Of a DNA stretch of 64,000 bases, positions 32,125 through 43,020 are shown one piece after another. Position 1 is the stretch's first letter. The number at the start of each line of letters is the position of its first letter. Source of the DNA: Odontocerum albicorne. Lineage: Eukaryota > Arthropoda > Insecta > Trichoptera > Odontoceridae. The stretch is taken from contig OX463852.1 of the NCBI GenBank assembly GCA_949825065.1, positions 18,750,189-18,814,188 on the forward strand. Direction: 5' to 3'. The translations under genes and the position numbers were made by a program. The notes under the pieces were generated by a model. That model was not told the origin of the DNA. It searched no databases and saw nothing but the letters and a program-made list of their open reading frames with translations.

Positions 32125-32605
32125 CTTTATTTATTTTATTTTATTTATTTACACTTCTTTGCAAAAAGTATCTGGCGGGATTATTGTCAGGCTGCAATCT
32201 CTTCCAATCAACCAAACAAAAGTAAATAAAGCAAGTAAAAAATATTCGAATGACGATTCATCTTTATGACCATGTTCATAATAAAAGTGAGATATCATCA
32301 ATTAAAGGAAAAGGAAGGTATGGTGGAGAGGAGAGAAAAATCAGGAATGAAATACGTTATATTACTGACTAGAGTTTTTTCAATCGTTTCTTAAAGCAGA
32401 CCAAGGATGGAGCGAATATAACATTGGTTTGTAACTGTTTCCAGAGTCTCTCTTTCCCAGGACAGTAAAAGAAAAAAAGAGTGGTGAACTGGGAAGGCCA
32501 ATAAACAATCTCTGTCTGAGCGTTGCCATGTCCATGAACGGAAAGACGCCGAAAATTTTCGGCGGGATAAGAGATGGCGGCGGGACAGTTAAGAATATTA
32601 TACAA
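32125..32605 (-). pseudogene. LINE-A ORF2 C-terminus and 3' UTR
   Basis: The last 78 codons are open on minus (32605-32369): AAISYPAENFRRLSVHGHG, AQTEIVYWPSQFTTLFFF, then ERLWKQLQTNVIFAPSLVCF and KKRLKKL with a stop. RLWxQLxxNVxxAPSLxCFKKRL is the CR1/Jockey-type LINE terminal motif. The 3' UTR follows (AGTCAGTAATATAACGTATT ... GGTTGATTGGAAGAGATTGC) and ends in TAAA-rich repeats at 32125-32155. This is the best coding copy of LINE-A in the window. Confidence 0.9.
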
Positions 32606-33029
32606 TAGAGATAGTATGTGAATTCGGCGTGTATTTTTCAGACCTTCGCCGTGGAATGTGCTTATCGCAAGTCACAGTATTGACTTGTCTCCATAAAGCA
32701 ATGCCCTCTCCAAATATCATTTCTCCGCCACCCACACGACTGTTTTTATTCTCCTCAGGGTTCCACTTGAACGGGTGTCGTTCAGTGATTCGTTTAATTT
32801 AATGTGAACGAATTTTAATTAAGTTGTCATTCAACAATAAAATATACGTTATATTCCGTGTGTGCAGTCGGCCCGCCTGATGCCGGACGTCCTTCCTTCT
32901 TGATATTTAACAATGACATCTTGTACGGATTTCTCCTGACCTCTCAATTAACTTTCTTCAATTGATTTTTTGTAGTTCAATATAGTCAGTTCCTCTCAGA
33001 AAGCATTTTAAATCATTTGGTAGTGAAAT

Positions 33030-33375
33030 CTTGTTTTCATCATCATCATCTTGTTTTTATTATAATCACCATTTCTTGTTATCATAATCATAATTTTTTT
33101 CATATCTTGTTTTTATCATCATAATCATAATTTCTTCATTATTACTTCTTTCGAATCTTGTTTACACCATAATCTTGTTTTTATTATAATAATCATCTCT
33201 TGATATCATCATTATCAAAATCATGATTCTTCATCACATTTTTTTCTAATCTTATTTTTATTATCATAATAATAATTTATTCATAACCATATCTTTCGAA
33301 TCTTGTTTTCATCATCATCATTATCTTGTTTTCATGATCATAATTTCTTGATATCATCGTTATCATATTTTTTTA
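33030..33375. repeat. ATC/TTG-rich simple repeat
   Basis: Irregular TTGTTTTTAT, CATCATCATC and ATAATCATAATTTCTT units over about 340 bases. Low complexity. Confidence 0.85.
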
Positions 33376-33377
33376 AA

Positions 33378-33569
33378 ATTGTATTATTGTATTGTATTAC
33401 ACTTTTATTGTACATAGTACGGCCTGGAGGGCCTATCGCCATGCGGTAATATCTTTCAATCAATTAAAATGGGGTTAAAAAGGCTTTAAGTAAAAATCAG
33501 ATAGGAATTCTTTAAAAAAATCTGGTCGGGCTGGAAGACAAGCTTCTTACCAACTAGACTACGGAGGTT
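33378..33569 (-). mobile_element. SINE-A copy with deleted B-box region
   Basis: On minus: AACCTCCGTAGTCTAGTTGG and TAAGAAGCTTGTCTTCCAGC head, then directly CGACCAGATTTTTTTAAAGA without the B box, body TATCTGATTTTTACTTAAAG, tail AAGATATTACCGCATGGCGA and AATACAATACAATA. Confidence 0.85.
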
Positions 33570-34519
33570 ATCATCATCAATAGGAAAGTAGGGATTATTA
33601 AGCATGCTAATATGATTGATAGAACGTGAAGATAGCTTCGTTCTCTTATTTTTGTTGTTGGTTGAATCTTTTGTATTTATACTTCTTGTTTGTAATACTC
33701 ACCGTTTATTGAGTGCACAGTGCCCCCCATTTCCGACTTCCGCCATCACGACGAGCTTAATGTACTCGTCTTTGCGCCATACGGGAGTAGACACTCTCGG
33801 CACTGTGCTTGCGGATCAGTGGCTCTCCACTTTTCCTGATTCACGGAATATTCTAAATTAAAAAAAAAACATTTCTTTACAAGAATACTAATTTTACATC
33901 TTTATTTCATTAGAAACTACGACTATAAAGGGAAGCTGACAACGAACGTTTTCATATTGGTTGGCATCGGATTATTCGTTAAAAGGATATCTTCATTAAA
34001 GATCGGATACTCATCATTTAGTGGGCATTCTGTTGTAATCCAAAGTTTTCTCGTTGAGGCCACATTTACATATTGGTTTTCAAATAATACGAGTATATAA
34101 CTAAACTAGAGGATATCTTGTATTTTCGGTTACAATATTTCATAGTATTTTTCCTTTGTTCTCGATTCAGAGGAAACAGTTTATTACGGTTCTCTGTCAT
34201 CAATCATTTCACTTTTCTTCAAACAAAATGCCTTGTTAAGATCACTCACTCTCCTCTTTGAATATTCCATACTTAAATCAATAAACAATATCTTCTGGAT
34301 TCTTGTAATAGTAAAGTTTCAGTATTAATATAATTAAATATACAGAGAGCACACAACATTCTCACAGTATCAAAATACGCTATTATGATATTTTCATTTC
34401 ATTAAATTATATTGAACGATAGGAAATAAAATCGATGGGGCATCAAAACATATTTATTTGAACCGGACAGTATGAATATGCGAAAGTGATAGTTCCAACA
34501 GTATTTTAGTACCAACGTG
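33570..34519. other. Unassigned sequence
   Basis: 33715-33860 is GC-richer (CAGTGCCCCCCATTTCCGAC; ACTCTCGGCACTGTGCTTGC) and open on + for about 80 codons ending TFPDSRNILN, but it lacks a recognisable domain. The rest is AT-rich. Confidence 0.35.
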
Positions 34520-34985
34520 GATGTATACCATATAAGGGAAAAGTTGACGGGCCGAATAATTATTGTAAAAGTGCGTGTACTTAGAAAAATACATGAGGTG
34601 ATAATTTATGACATAATACGGAATGAAGTGATTAGGGATGAATATAAACTTATGGCTGATGTGATGAGAAAGATGAAGTAGAGAACGCTGAGAGGGTTTG
34701 CATGTGGAACGAATAAATGAAGAACGATTAACAAAATAGATATGAAGTGCAAATGTGAATAGAAGATGTAGTAGATCAATACCAAGGAAAGTATGGTTGG
34801 ACCAAGTGAATTAATATTGAAAGAAGGAAAAATAAGAATTAAGGGAAATCATATAAGTTGTATGAGAAAGCGTATGTATGGGAATGAGACGAAATGTGTG
34901 TCGAGATAGGAAAGCATGACGCTCCGCCCTCTCTGCCTACCCCAACAGAGGAATGGCGTGATAGAATTATGTATATATTAAACTG
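34520..34985 (+). pseudogene. LINE-B C-terminal fragment
   Basis: Phrases in sense order: GTGCGTGTACTTAGAAAAAT, AATGAAGTGATTAGGGATGA (NEVIRDE), AAGGAAAGTATGGTTGGACC (RKVWLDQ), TTGTATGAGAAAGCGTATGT (CMRKRM) and CGCCCTCTCTGCCTACCCCA. Stops throughout. Confidence 0.85.
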
Positions 34986-35210
34986 ATGAATGTTGAATAT
35001 CACCAAAAAATCATTCCTTAAGTTTACTTACACTCATTCTTTCAGCTCTAGGCATCTTATTTAATTAAATTTGGTGTTATTCTGTTATCCGGACATTTTG
35101 AAATGAGGTGTGCCCATTTTTGTTATTTAATTGGTAACTTTTCTGTTAATCTGGTCTGCATTGGTTCATCGCTCTCGCAAGAACCGTTTTGGAACCACAA
35201 TCTTCTAAAG

Positions 35211-35611
35211 CAGGGATGGTCAGGTTGGTCGCGATCGACCGCTCGATCTCGAAGCAATTTTTGGTCAATCGCGGCCGTTTTCGTAAGATACAATATGGTT
35301 ACTACGCGTATGCACTTGTCGACGCAGTGAATTAGTTATACTTTTTTAATATGTAGATATGTTTACTCTAAATAAATGTATGTTTCTTATTTAACATGTA
35401 CCATATGTACGATTATAAGTTTTATTTTCTTTTCTTTAATATTTTTAAGCGAAGTATGCTTTACTCGTACTGTATGCCATTTATAAACTTTTAGTTATTA
35501 GATATCCTTTTTTAACATGTGTTGTTGAATCTCGCGAAATTAATAGATCGGTCGCGACATTTTTTTTACGTAAAACGTAGATCGCGACAACAAACAAGTT
35601 GGCCACCCCTG
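35211..35611. mobile_element. Small non-autonomous hAT element, 401 bp
   Basis: The left end CAGGGATGGTCAGGTTG and the complement of the right end (CAGGGGTGGCCAACTTG) are imperfect terminal inverted repeats of hAT type. Flanking octamers TTCTAAAG (35203-35210) and TTATAAAG (35612-35619) match at 7/8, the expected 8-bp target duplication. GATCGCGA-type subterminal motifs (TCGCGATCGACCGCTCGATC near the left; GATCGGTCGCGAC and GATCGCGAC near the right) could serve as transposase-binding repeats. No transposase ORF. Confidence 0.85.
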
Positions 35612-35861
35612 TTATAAAGCATAAAGGGTTGAGAGCTTCTGACCTCTGCATGGCGCGCAATGTCCGGCCGGACGCACCACGTGTTGATGTGTTTATTTCA
35701 TTATCCCCTGCGTTGTTTTGCTTGTGTTCCATATCTTGCACCGACTTAAGTTTCTTTCATAGTTTTTAATTTTATTGATTTATTTCTCAACGACGCTTTT
35801 TTTCTTATATGTATTGATAGATTATGGTTATTTGATTATTTATTTTTATTAATGTATTCGA

Positions 35862-35996
35862 ATGAAATGCAAGGTTTGTAGTCTGATATGAAGCATTTCT
35901 ATTTTAGAAATGCAAGGTTTGTAATCTGATATGAAGCATTTCTATTTTAGAAATGCAAGGTTTGTAATCTGATATGAAGCATTTCTATTTTAGAAA
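35862..35996. repeat. 43-bp tandem repeat, three units
   Basis: AATGCAAGGTTTGTAxTCTG starts at 35866, 35909 and 35952. Units are nearly identical and so fairly recent. Confidence 0.95.
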
Positions 35997-36189
35997 GAAA
36001 ATTAAAGAACGCGGATTGAAAGATGCAGTGCTTAAGAAGAAAAGAGTATTAAAATAGTTCAGCTACATATAAATCATAAATCATGTAAGATTTACAAAAA
36101 TAATCGATACCAGTAGTATAAGAAAAATTTGAAAACATCTATAAAAACCATACGACCATATTCTGAAAGAGGGAAGATAGAAAATTATT

Positions 36190-36325
36190 TAAAATAGAAT
36201 AGAACATGACGAAGAGTATGGACATTGCAGAAGCAAAATATGTATTCCAGGATATAATGAAGTAGTCGTATTTTCTCTTTGCCTACCCCAATAAGAACAT
36301 GACGTGATGGTGATGATAATTGAGA
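36190..36325 (+). pseudogene. LINE-B 3' end scrap
   Basis: ATGGACATTGCAGAAGCAAA (MDIAEAK), CTCTTTGCCTACCCCAATAA and ACATGACGTGATGGTGATGA correspond to the end of the ORF and the 3' terminus. Confidence 0.7.
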
Positions 36326-36464
36326 ACTTAAAATATACTCGTGTATAAAATTTAAATCGATCAATTTAGAATGTATGGAATTCAAAATAAATCGATAGAG
36401 TTTATCAAAGCATTCTACGTATTAAACCAAATTACTGATTAAAAGGTTTAATCAATAAAAGGAC

Positions 36465-36730
36465 AATTTATAGACCGCCGTTTAGAGAGCAGACTCTCCT
36501 CAAGGGCGCTCTTATTTGTGATGCCAATCCACTATTATTGACAAATTAAAAATATTACATTAAAAATATTAGGAACTACCCCGCATCTGTTTACGTTAGA
36601 AAAATATTTTTTTTAAGAAAACCGTAGGAAACTTACCAAGGGCAGACGAACAACAAATAAATCTTTGTAGTTCGTCTGCTGATATGTGATAGTAACACAT
36701 TCGGCTTTAGGCGGAATGTGATGTTCATAT
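36465..36730 (+). repeat. RepD copy
   Basis: TTTATAGACCGCCGTTTAGA, GAGCAGACTCTCCTCAAGGG, TTACCAAGGGCAGACGAAC and GATATGTGATAGTAACACAT in RepD order, with a central deletion. Confidence 0.8.
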
Positions 36731-38879
36731 ACAACCATAAATTTTGATAAGACTTCCTAAAAATATTTGCCTTCAAGTGCTTCCTAAAGTTGCGCACACA
36801 CCACACATTTCTCCAATACCTTCAATATTAAATCTTAACTGAAATGGCATAATGAATGATATTTTTTTATGAACATTTTACAACAATTCAAAATCGATTT
36901 AATTGAAATATTACTCAAGAAAACAAAAAATAACCAAAATAAAGATAGTCAATTTATTTAATTTTATATTACACAACAATAATATAACTGTATTAATAAA
37001 ATAAACATATTAAAATGATGCAAAATACACTTTTATCGACTAGAATTAATCAAGAAATATAACACATAGGTGTATAATGGAATAATGTGCACAGCTTCAG
37101 TAATACACAAATAGCCAAAAACGTTAAAATCAGGCTTTACTGGAAAAATTCTAACAGAGAAGTACAAATCATGTCTTGCAGTTACATCTGAGCGTGTCGG
37201 TAAAATTTAACAAGCAAACTTATATTGTTTGTTCTCCGCACCTACAATCCGTACCGCCATTGAGATCGAGTGTAGGATGCTGCATTGAAAGTAATGCATG
37301 GACCAATTTGATTACAGGAAGTTTACCATACGTACTCTGATACGCTGATAGTCCTGCGCTTGTCACACTCAGTTCGGTGTGCGGTGCGGTACTGTGCCAT
37401 GTGCTGTCTGCTGTCTCGAGTTTAAAGGATTGTGGAGTCGTTTTTACATAATCATGTATAAATAAATATTGATGTTAAATTTACATTAATAGGCTAATTT
37501 AAAAACACTTATTTTTGGGTTTTTATCTTTTGGTGAACTTTGTGTACTATTTATTGCATAGTGATGTTACACTATTTATTGCATAAATCATATTTGGAGT
37601 GACTAATTACTAAATAACGATAAATTAATAACATATTCCAGAGTGTCGTGTTCTTTTTGGCAGATTTGTCATCTTATTTTTAGAAACGGTAAGTTTTTTC
37701 TGTTCTTTTTTTTTACTTACCGAAATTTACAATTTTCTTTCTTTGGTCGAGATTTTAGTCTTAAATCACAAAAGTTAGATAAATCCATTGCGGGTAATAT
37801 GCAGATAAAAACGGTTCTAGGATGAAGGGATGAAGAAACAAAAATAAATAAACCCATTTCATAGCTCTGGTGAACGACTTTTTAATCACATATCCAATGA
37901 ATATCCATTAGATCATATCCCGTCATTTAACCATTTAAGCAAGTGAGTTTTTGTTACTATAATATGCAAGGAGTTAAAGTTGTCAAATCAACAAGGCGTT
38001 CGCTTGTTTCCTGTTAGTAATTTGTATATGTTAATAAAAAAGAGGTGTGTAGGTCTCTCTTCAAACACGTAAGCAGTAATAACTCGTATATCCATTAAAT
38101 AGTTGTAATGTAAAGCTATAGTAAAACCCATATTCTCTGCAATATGTCATAGAAATCTCTTTTGGACTTTTTTAATTATCAGGGAATTCTTCTTACGACT
38201 CAATCGTACTCAAATCTACAGTGAACCAGTGAATAAATTATAAAGACATCTCATAACTGCTTTGTTGCCCGGAAGAGCTGCTCAGTTATCTATTCACTCC
38301 AAATAACTTCCACGTATCATAGTTATCAAGACATACTCTTTCAATCTTCCAGTCTGTAATCGGCACAAGAGGTACTGTTAAATTATTTCGCATATAATTA
38401 TCACATTACATGGATATTGCCCCCCGTCAATTTGTTCGAGGTACGAGTAGTTTCTCATTCTTGATCAACGATCCAGTTCCTAGTTGGAATAATTTCTAAT
38501 TTGTCCGAGGTGAGTAGGTTCTCTCTCGGTCATAATTACAAATATTATTCGCATGGGCTTTTTGTACGTGCTCTGAATTTGATTCGCTATTGTCTTTCTC
38601 GAGGCCGTGTCTAATTGTGCGTTTGGATTGTCTATCTTCGATCCAGTTTCTCCTCAATCAGCAGCGGTATGTTCATTTATGGGTAAGTTTTTACTAATGA
38701 AGAACTGTGCGCCTGTTGTGAAGTTAATTGCCAATTCTGTAACTTGAAGATTTACCTTTGATGATATCGGTTTTCCCTGCTTGGTTGATTTCGATAGAAA
38801 TACTATCTATTGCAAAGGGTCTCATGTTGTAACTTCCAGAAAATTTCAATGCACTTTCTTCGAACATGACCAGATTTGA
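36731..38879. other. Unassigned sequence, ~2.1 kb
   Basis: Mostly AT-rich. 37355-37430 is GC-richer (CAGTTCGGTGTGCGGTGCGG; GCCATGTGCTGTCTGCTGTC) and weakly echoes 8215-8270, so it may be a worn element end or a regulatory patch. No coding exon with convincing splice sites was found. The ORF at 37643-37825 is not recognisable. Confidence 0.35.
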
Positions 38880-39030
38880 AATAAGGTAAGGAAATAATTA
38901 TGAAAATTAGAAGATTGTGCGTGACAAGATTTATGAATGTGAAAGAGGCGCACATGGTGTGCTTGAATAGAAAAGTTTGGAGATCTGTTCTCTCTGCTTA
39001 CCTCACAAGGGGCACGTGATTATATGTTTA
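38880..39030 (+). pseudogene. LINE-B 3' end scrap
   Basis: TTTATGAATGTGAAAGAGGC (FMNVKEA), ATAGAAAAGTTTGGAGATCT (RKVWRS) and CTCTCTGCTTACCTCACAAG follow LINE-B terminal order. Confidence 0.7.
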
Positions 39031-39777
39031 TACGAGTATGTACGTAGATATTTGTAGAGTATCTACGCGTTGATATTTTATTTGTTTCATCCGTGCCCGA
39101 TGTCATCCTTAAAATAATATTGTAATATAGCAATCAATCAATGGAATTCAGCATCATTTATAGTGGGCACCAGTCTCCTAAAATCTAATGAAAAGTCATC
39201 AGAGAAAGCGCTGTAGGATTTCTTTCTTTCATTTCTCACAGAATAATATTTTGTGTATGATTTGATTTTGCAGTGGTAACGTTTGTTAAGTAGCTGTATG
39301 CTAGATTATAATGTTCTTTACTTCGACACTATTTACACTTAGTTAGATTTCAATAGAAATACTACCTATTGTAGAGCGTCTCATGTCGCATCACCTTTCA
39401 GAAAATTTCAATGCATTTTATTCGATCATGACCAAGAGATTTCGAATCGTATATTGAAGTTTTTTGACAATAAATTCAGATGTGACTGTAAATTAGTGGA
39501 GAATTCAGTGCGAGTAGGTGGTGCATGTTGAACGGGCGGGAGACATTTATACTTGTGTAAAGATCTCTTTCGTTTCCTCTCCCATCTCTCACGCGCATGT
39601 AGGGCTCTACTTGCGATATATTTTACAAAGGTGGCTTCCTATCAGACAGTGCTCTATTCTCATCTTGCAAATGACACATACAATTTGTTTGGGTTTATTT
39701 TGTGGAACCAAGGCTTGGTGAATATTTTGACAATTTTTTAGTGTAAAACGGGTAAAATCTATATCTGATTTAATTAC
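39031..39777. other. Unassigned sequence
   Basis: A phrase (TTTCGATAGAAATACTATCT ... GGTCTCATGTTGTAACTTCC) at 38785-38880 is repeated at 39348-39432 (CAATAGAAATACTACCTATT), a diverged local duplication of about 90 bp. The two + ORFs at 39518-39741 lack recognisable features. Confidence 0.4.
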
Positions 39778-39890
39778 ATTTTAATATATACAGTACTACT
39801 TAACGAGTTTATTGCCATGTGACAATATCTTTCAACTAACAAGAACTGTGTTTAAATAAACATAAGTCTTAAGTGACTGAAACCCTCTTG
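39778..39890 (-). mobile_element. SINE-A tail and body fragment
   Basis: Minus order: CCAAGAGGGTTTCAGTCACT, AACACAGTTCTTGTTAGTTG, AAAGATATTGTCACATGGCA, AATAAACTCGTTAAG. The head is absent. Confidence 0.7.
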
Positions 39891-40424
39891 GAACATACGC
39901 ATCAATGATAAAGATATCGTTAAACTTTTTCAGCTATTTAAAGAGTACGTTTTTTTATTTTAGTAGCGAAATAGGTGCCTAACTCTGAAATGAAAAAAAA
40001 ATATCTCTTCAGCCTTCGATTTAAGGATACCTGCTTAAGAGACGTCTTATTATTAAGGCTGGATATTAATTCTTACCACCAACAAGGCTCAATACTTTTC
40101 TTTATTGTTATATGTGTGAATTGAATCTTTGGTTCAAGTTATAACATACATCAAATCTGACCGAGAAACTGGTTCCTGTACAGATCTATTAATTTGACAC
40201 CTGAGGCGTCGTCACTCTGATGAGAACATGAGAAATCTCCGTTTGGAAGAGGAAACGTTTATGGGGCTTGCTTTCGTTTTAATAACAAACACCTCGTTTA
40301 CATATAATCATAGTCTAATGTGGTAGATGAATGGAATAAATTGTGCAAATCGTAAAAGCATCAAGCTATTGTTGGCGATAACCAGTGATGAGTAGTGACA
40401 GTTTCTTTGTTTTCGTTGTTCTGC

Positions 40425-40740
40425 TATGAAAGGTGTATGGAATTCTTTTTTATATTCTTTATTATTCTACATTATGATACGAGTAGCTGTCTACGACTCT
40501 TTTTATTATTTTTAATTTATTCTATGTTATGATAGGTGTATGGGATTAGTTTTTATATTCTGAAGTATTCTGTGTTATGATAGGTGTATGGAATTCTTTT
40601 CTATATTCTTAATCATTCTACGTTATGATACGTGTATGGGATTCTTTTTTATAATAAATTTATTTTATTTTATGATAGGTGTATAGTATATAATCAGTTT
40701 TTATATTCTTAGTTATTTGTCAACAGTTTGTTTTTGTTGT
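40425..40740. repeat. ~55-65-bp tandem array interrupted by LINE-A
   Basis: AGGTGTATGGGATTCTTTTT with TATATTCTTAATCATTCTAC and GTTATGAT occurs about five times from 40425 to 40700. One more unit (AGGTGTAAGAGATTCTTTTT at 41188) lies immediately after the LINE-A tail, so LINE-A sits in the array. Confidence 0.85.
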
Positions 40741-40744
40741 TCCG

Positions 40745-41187
40745 TTATTATAGGTATTATATGGACTTGCGCTAGCGCTACGCTCAAAAAGAGAATATTT
40801 ATTGATCTTCCCATTTCAACGTTCTTCTCTTTTTACGTCGTCCTTTACCGCCGAAGCAGGGAGACTCTGGAATCAGTTACAAACAAATGTTAGACTTGCT
40901 CCGTCCTTGGCATGCTTTGGGAAGCGAATGAATTTTTAATTTCTAGTCAGTAATATAATGTGTTTCATTCTTGATTTTTCTTTCATCTCTTCCTTTCCAT
41001 TTGATTGATATCTTACTTTTACTTTTATTTTGTGTATATTCATAAATTTCATAAATATAAATAATCATTTCAATATTTTTGCGATCATGTAACTTCTCTT
41101 ATTTTCTTTGTTTGGTTGGTTAGAAGAGATAGCCGCCTGGCAATAAGCCCGCTAGATTGGTTTACAATGCGTTAAATAAATAAATAG
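40745..41187 (+). pseudogene. LINE-A ORF2 C-terminus and 3' UTR
   Basis: The frame near 40845-40938 reads FTAEAGRLWNQLQTNVRLAP, SLACFGKRMNF and a stop, the LINE terminal motif. The 3' UTR (TAGTCAGTAATATAATGTGT; GCGATCATGTAACTTCTCTT) ends with GGTTAGAAGAGATAGCCGCC, TGGCAATAAGCCCGCTAG and AAATAAATAAATA. The 5' truncation falls inside the ORF. Confidence 0.9.
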
Positions 41188-41353
41188 GTGTAAGAGATTC
41201 TTTTTAATATTCTTAATCATTCTCCGTAGTCATCACAACCTTTTATTTGTTCCCCTTCATGTACGAGTATTGTATCATTGTTGGTGGTTGAATTTTCACA
41301 TGTTCTTTCCATGCTTCTATATCTAGCTTTGTCCATATTTTTGACTTGTTGAT

Positions 41354-41510
41354 TACCTCTGTGGTCTAGTTAGTAAGACGCTGGGCTTCCATGCGGGGGA
41401 TTCGGGTTCAATATCCAATGGCAACCGAAAAAAAGGACCTAATCTTGTAAATTTGTTCGTCTGGTAACAATGTTCGTGCGAGTTAGACGTGTGCAAGTAT
41501 TGTTCTTATT
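41354..41510 (+). mobile_element. SINE-B copy
   Basis: GATTACCTCTGTGGTCTAGT (A box), GGGGGATTCGGGTTCAATAT (B box), an A-rich linker, CTTGTAAATTTGTTCGTCTG and GTAACAATGTTCGTGCGAGT. It matches the minus copies at 25795 and 47266. Confidence 0.8.
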
Positions 41511-41944
41511 AAGTATTGATCTTCACGTATGGTTGTATTATATTTTCACACATGCGATGACGAGCTGCAAATTCTAGACTAATCCAATGGTTATAAATAC
41601 AAAGACTGGATTAATTGAGTTGTCTCCCGGCCATGCTTTTCAAAATATCTTCAACGCCAATTTAGATATTTTGAGGGGTACTATGCGAATTAATCAGCTT
41701 TTTTGCCTGCCTAACTGTACAACGTATTCAGTAACACATTTTATTATTACAGAATTTTGAATTCTACAACTAAAATAATCATCAATAGTTAAAATAGTAT
41801 GAGAAGTATAAGAAGACCTAAAAAAACGTGGCATAATCAAATTAATCAAATTTGGAAAGATATAAGAGGGAAACACTTTTATAATTAGGGAGTATTCATG
41901 ACATGGAGGCCCTTTGGCAATAAACACGCTCAGAGTGAAGTGCT

Positions 41945-42055
41945 GAAATAAATAAATATATGGACGTGGTAGAAGCGAAAGATGTGTGCCAGGATAGAAT
42001 TAAGTGGAGGTCTAGTCTCTGTCTACCCAATAGGGCCATGACGTGATAATGAATT
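41945..42055 (+). pseudogene. LINE-B 3' end scrap inside the duplication
   Basis: ATGGACGTGGTAGAAGCGAA (MDVVEAK), TGTGCCAGGATAGAATTAAG (CQDRIK) and CTGTCTACCCAATAGGGCCA. The same piece is at 61450-61555. Confidence 0.7.
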
Positions 42056-42105
42056 TTACAACTGTTTTTTTCTGTATACATTTTAAGGTTGTTTTTTCTA
42101 TTTGG

Positions 42106-42639
42106 AGAAGAGTCTCATATAAATCATAATTCACATAGAAATTTATTAGACAAAATTACTGATGTTAATTTTATTATATAAAGTGAAATTGGCCGTGATC
42201 GATAACTTTCCAATATTTACGTACATGACTTTTTCTAACATAACAACAGCTTGTTCCTGTTTTTTTTAATTTATCTTTTTTGTAATTGAACCCAAAACAG
42301 GTTAACCGCGAACAAGCGGATAATGCACGTTAAACGACTAACAGCTGAACGTGAAAGTATGTGAACTGCCATTATATGTTTTAATTAATTGATTCCTTCA
42401 CTTGTTGAAGCTTGTAAAGTCATTTAGCAAGTATTAAAAAAAAGTGATTACATCATTGTGCGTGGTCGTGTGGAATTCTTGAAAATGTGATGTTCTTGTT
42501 TGAGTTATTTTTGTTTATAAACTTGTTTATAAAAATATGTATCTATTTTTATCTCTGAATTAAGTAGCAAAATAATCGTAAGGCCCTATTCTCTCAACAG
42601 TTTGTGGATTTTCCTCCGCATCCAAAGCAGAGTCTCGCT
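42106..42639. other. Unassigned AT-rich sequence
   Basis: Nothing recognised. Confidence 0.35.
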
Positions 42640-43020
42640 GGCCTAAATTATTGGCCTTAAATAACTACGGGGATGCTGTTATTTCGAGGCTTATTTTGTC
42701 CTTAATTGACTACGGGGATGCTGTTATTTCGATGATTGTGAGTTGTATACATAGACTGGAGAGACTTCAAAATGTTTTTTTATACGAATAGTCTCCCGAA
42801 GTCATAGGGCGATAACTGTCCTTGTCCCTGTCCTTCAAAATTCTGAAGTCTTGTAGTCACACTCGGAAGAGCTAATGGCTAAGGAAGTCAACTCTGACAC
42901 AAATAATACTCTCTAGCTGGCAACTTCTTCAACTGAACTCACTCTAGACGTAGACACTTGCGTTGTTCCTGTGGATTACAGTGAAGAAGGTCGAGCGGTA
43001 GCACTGATCTTGGAAGTCTG
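42640..43020 (+). pseudogene. CR1/Jockey-like reverse transcriptase fragment
   Basis: LIDYGDAVISMIVSCIHRLE and RLQNVFLYE resemble the PLxDYGDxV...LxRLQKxQNxxxR block downstream of the LINE polymerase core. TAACTACGGGGATGCTGTTA is duplicated just upstream (42662 and 42708). Decay is heavy beyond 42800. Confidence 0.65.

Larger units (their letters stand above)
41007..42104 (+). repeat. ~1.1-kb dispersed duplication, copy 1
   Basis: Matches 60501-61597 almost base for base, with about ten differences seen by eye (A-run length in GGCAACCGAAAAAAAGG, GAATTAATC against GAATGAATC, GGGCCATG against GGGACATG and a few others). It spans the LINE-A tail, a unit of the local array, SINE-B, about 400 bp of unassigned sequence and a LINE-B end. 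Right edge at GGTTGTTTTTT. Confidence 0.93.

Noticed and set aside
37355..37430. CpG-like promoter patch
   Set aside because: GC-richer than its surroundings but short, with no start site, TATA box or downstream exon. It may be an eroded repeat end.
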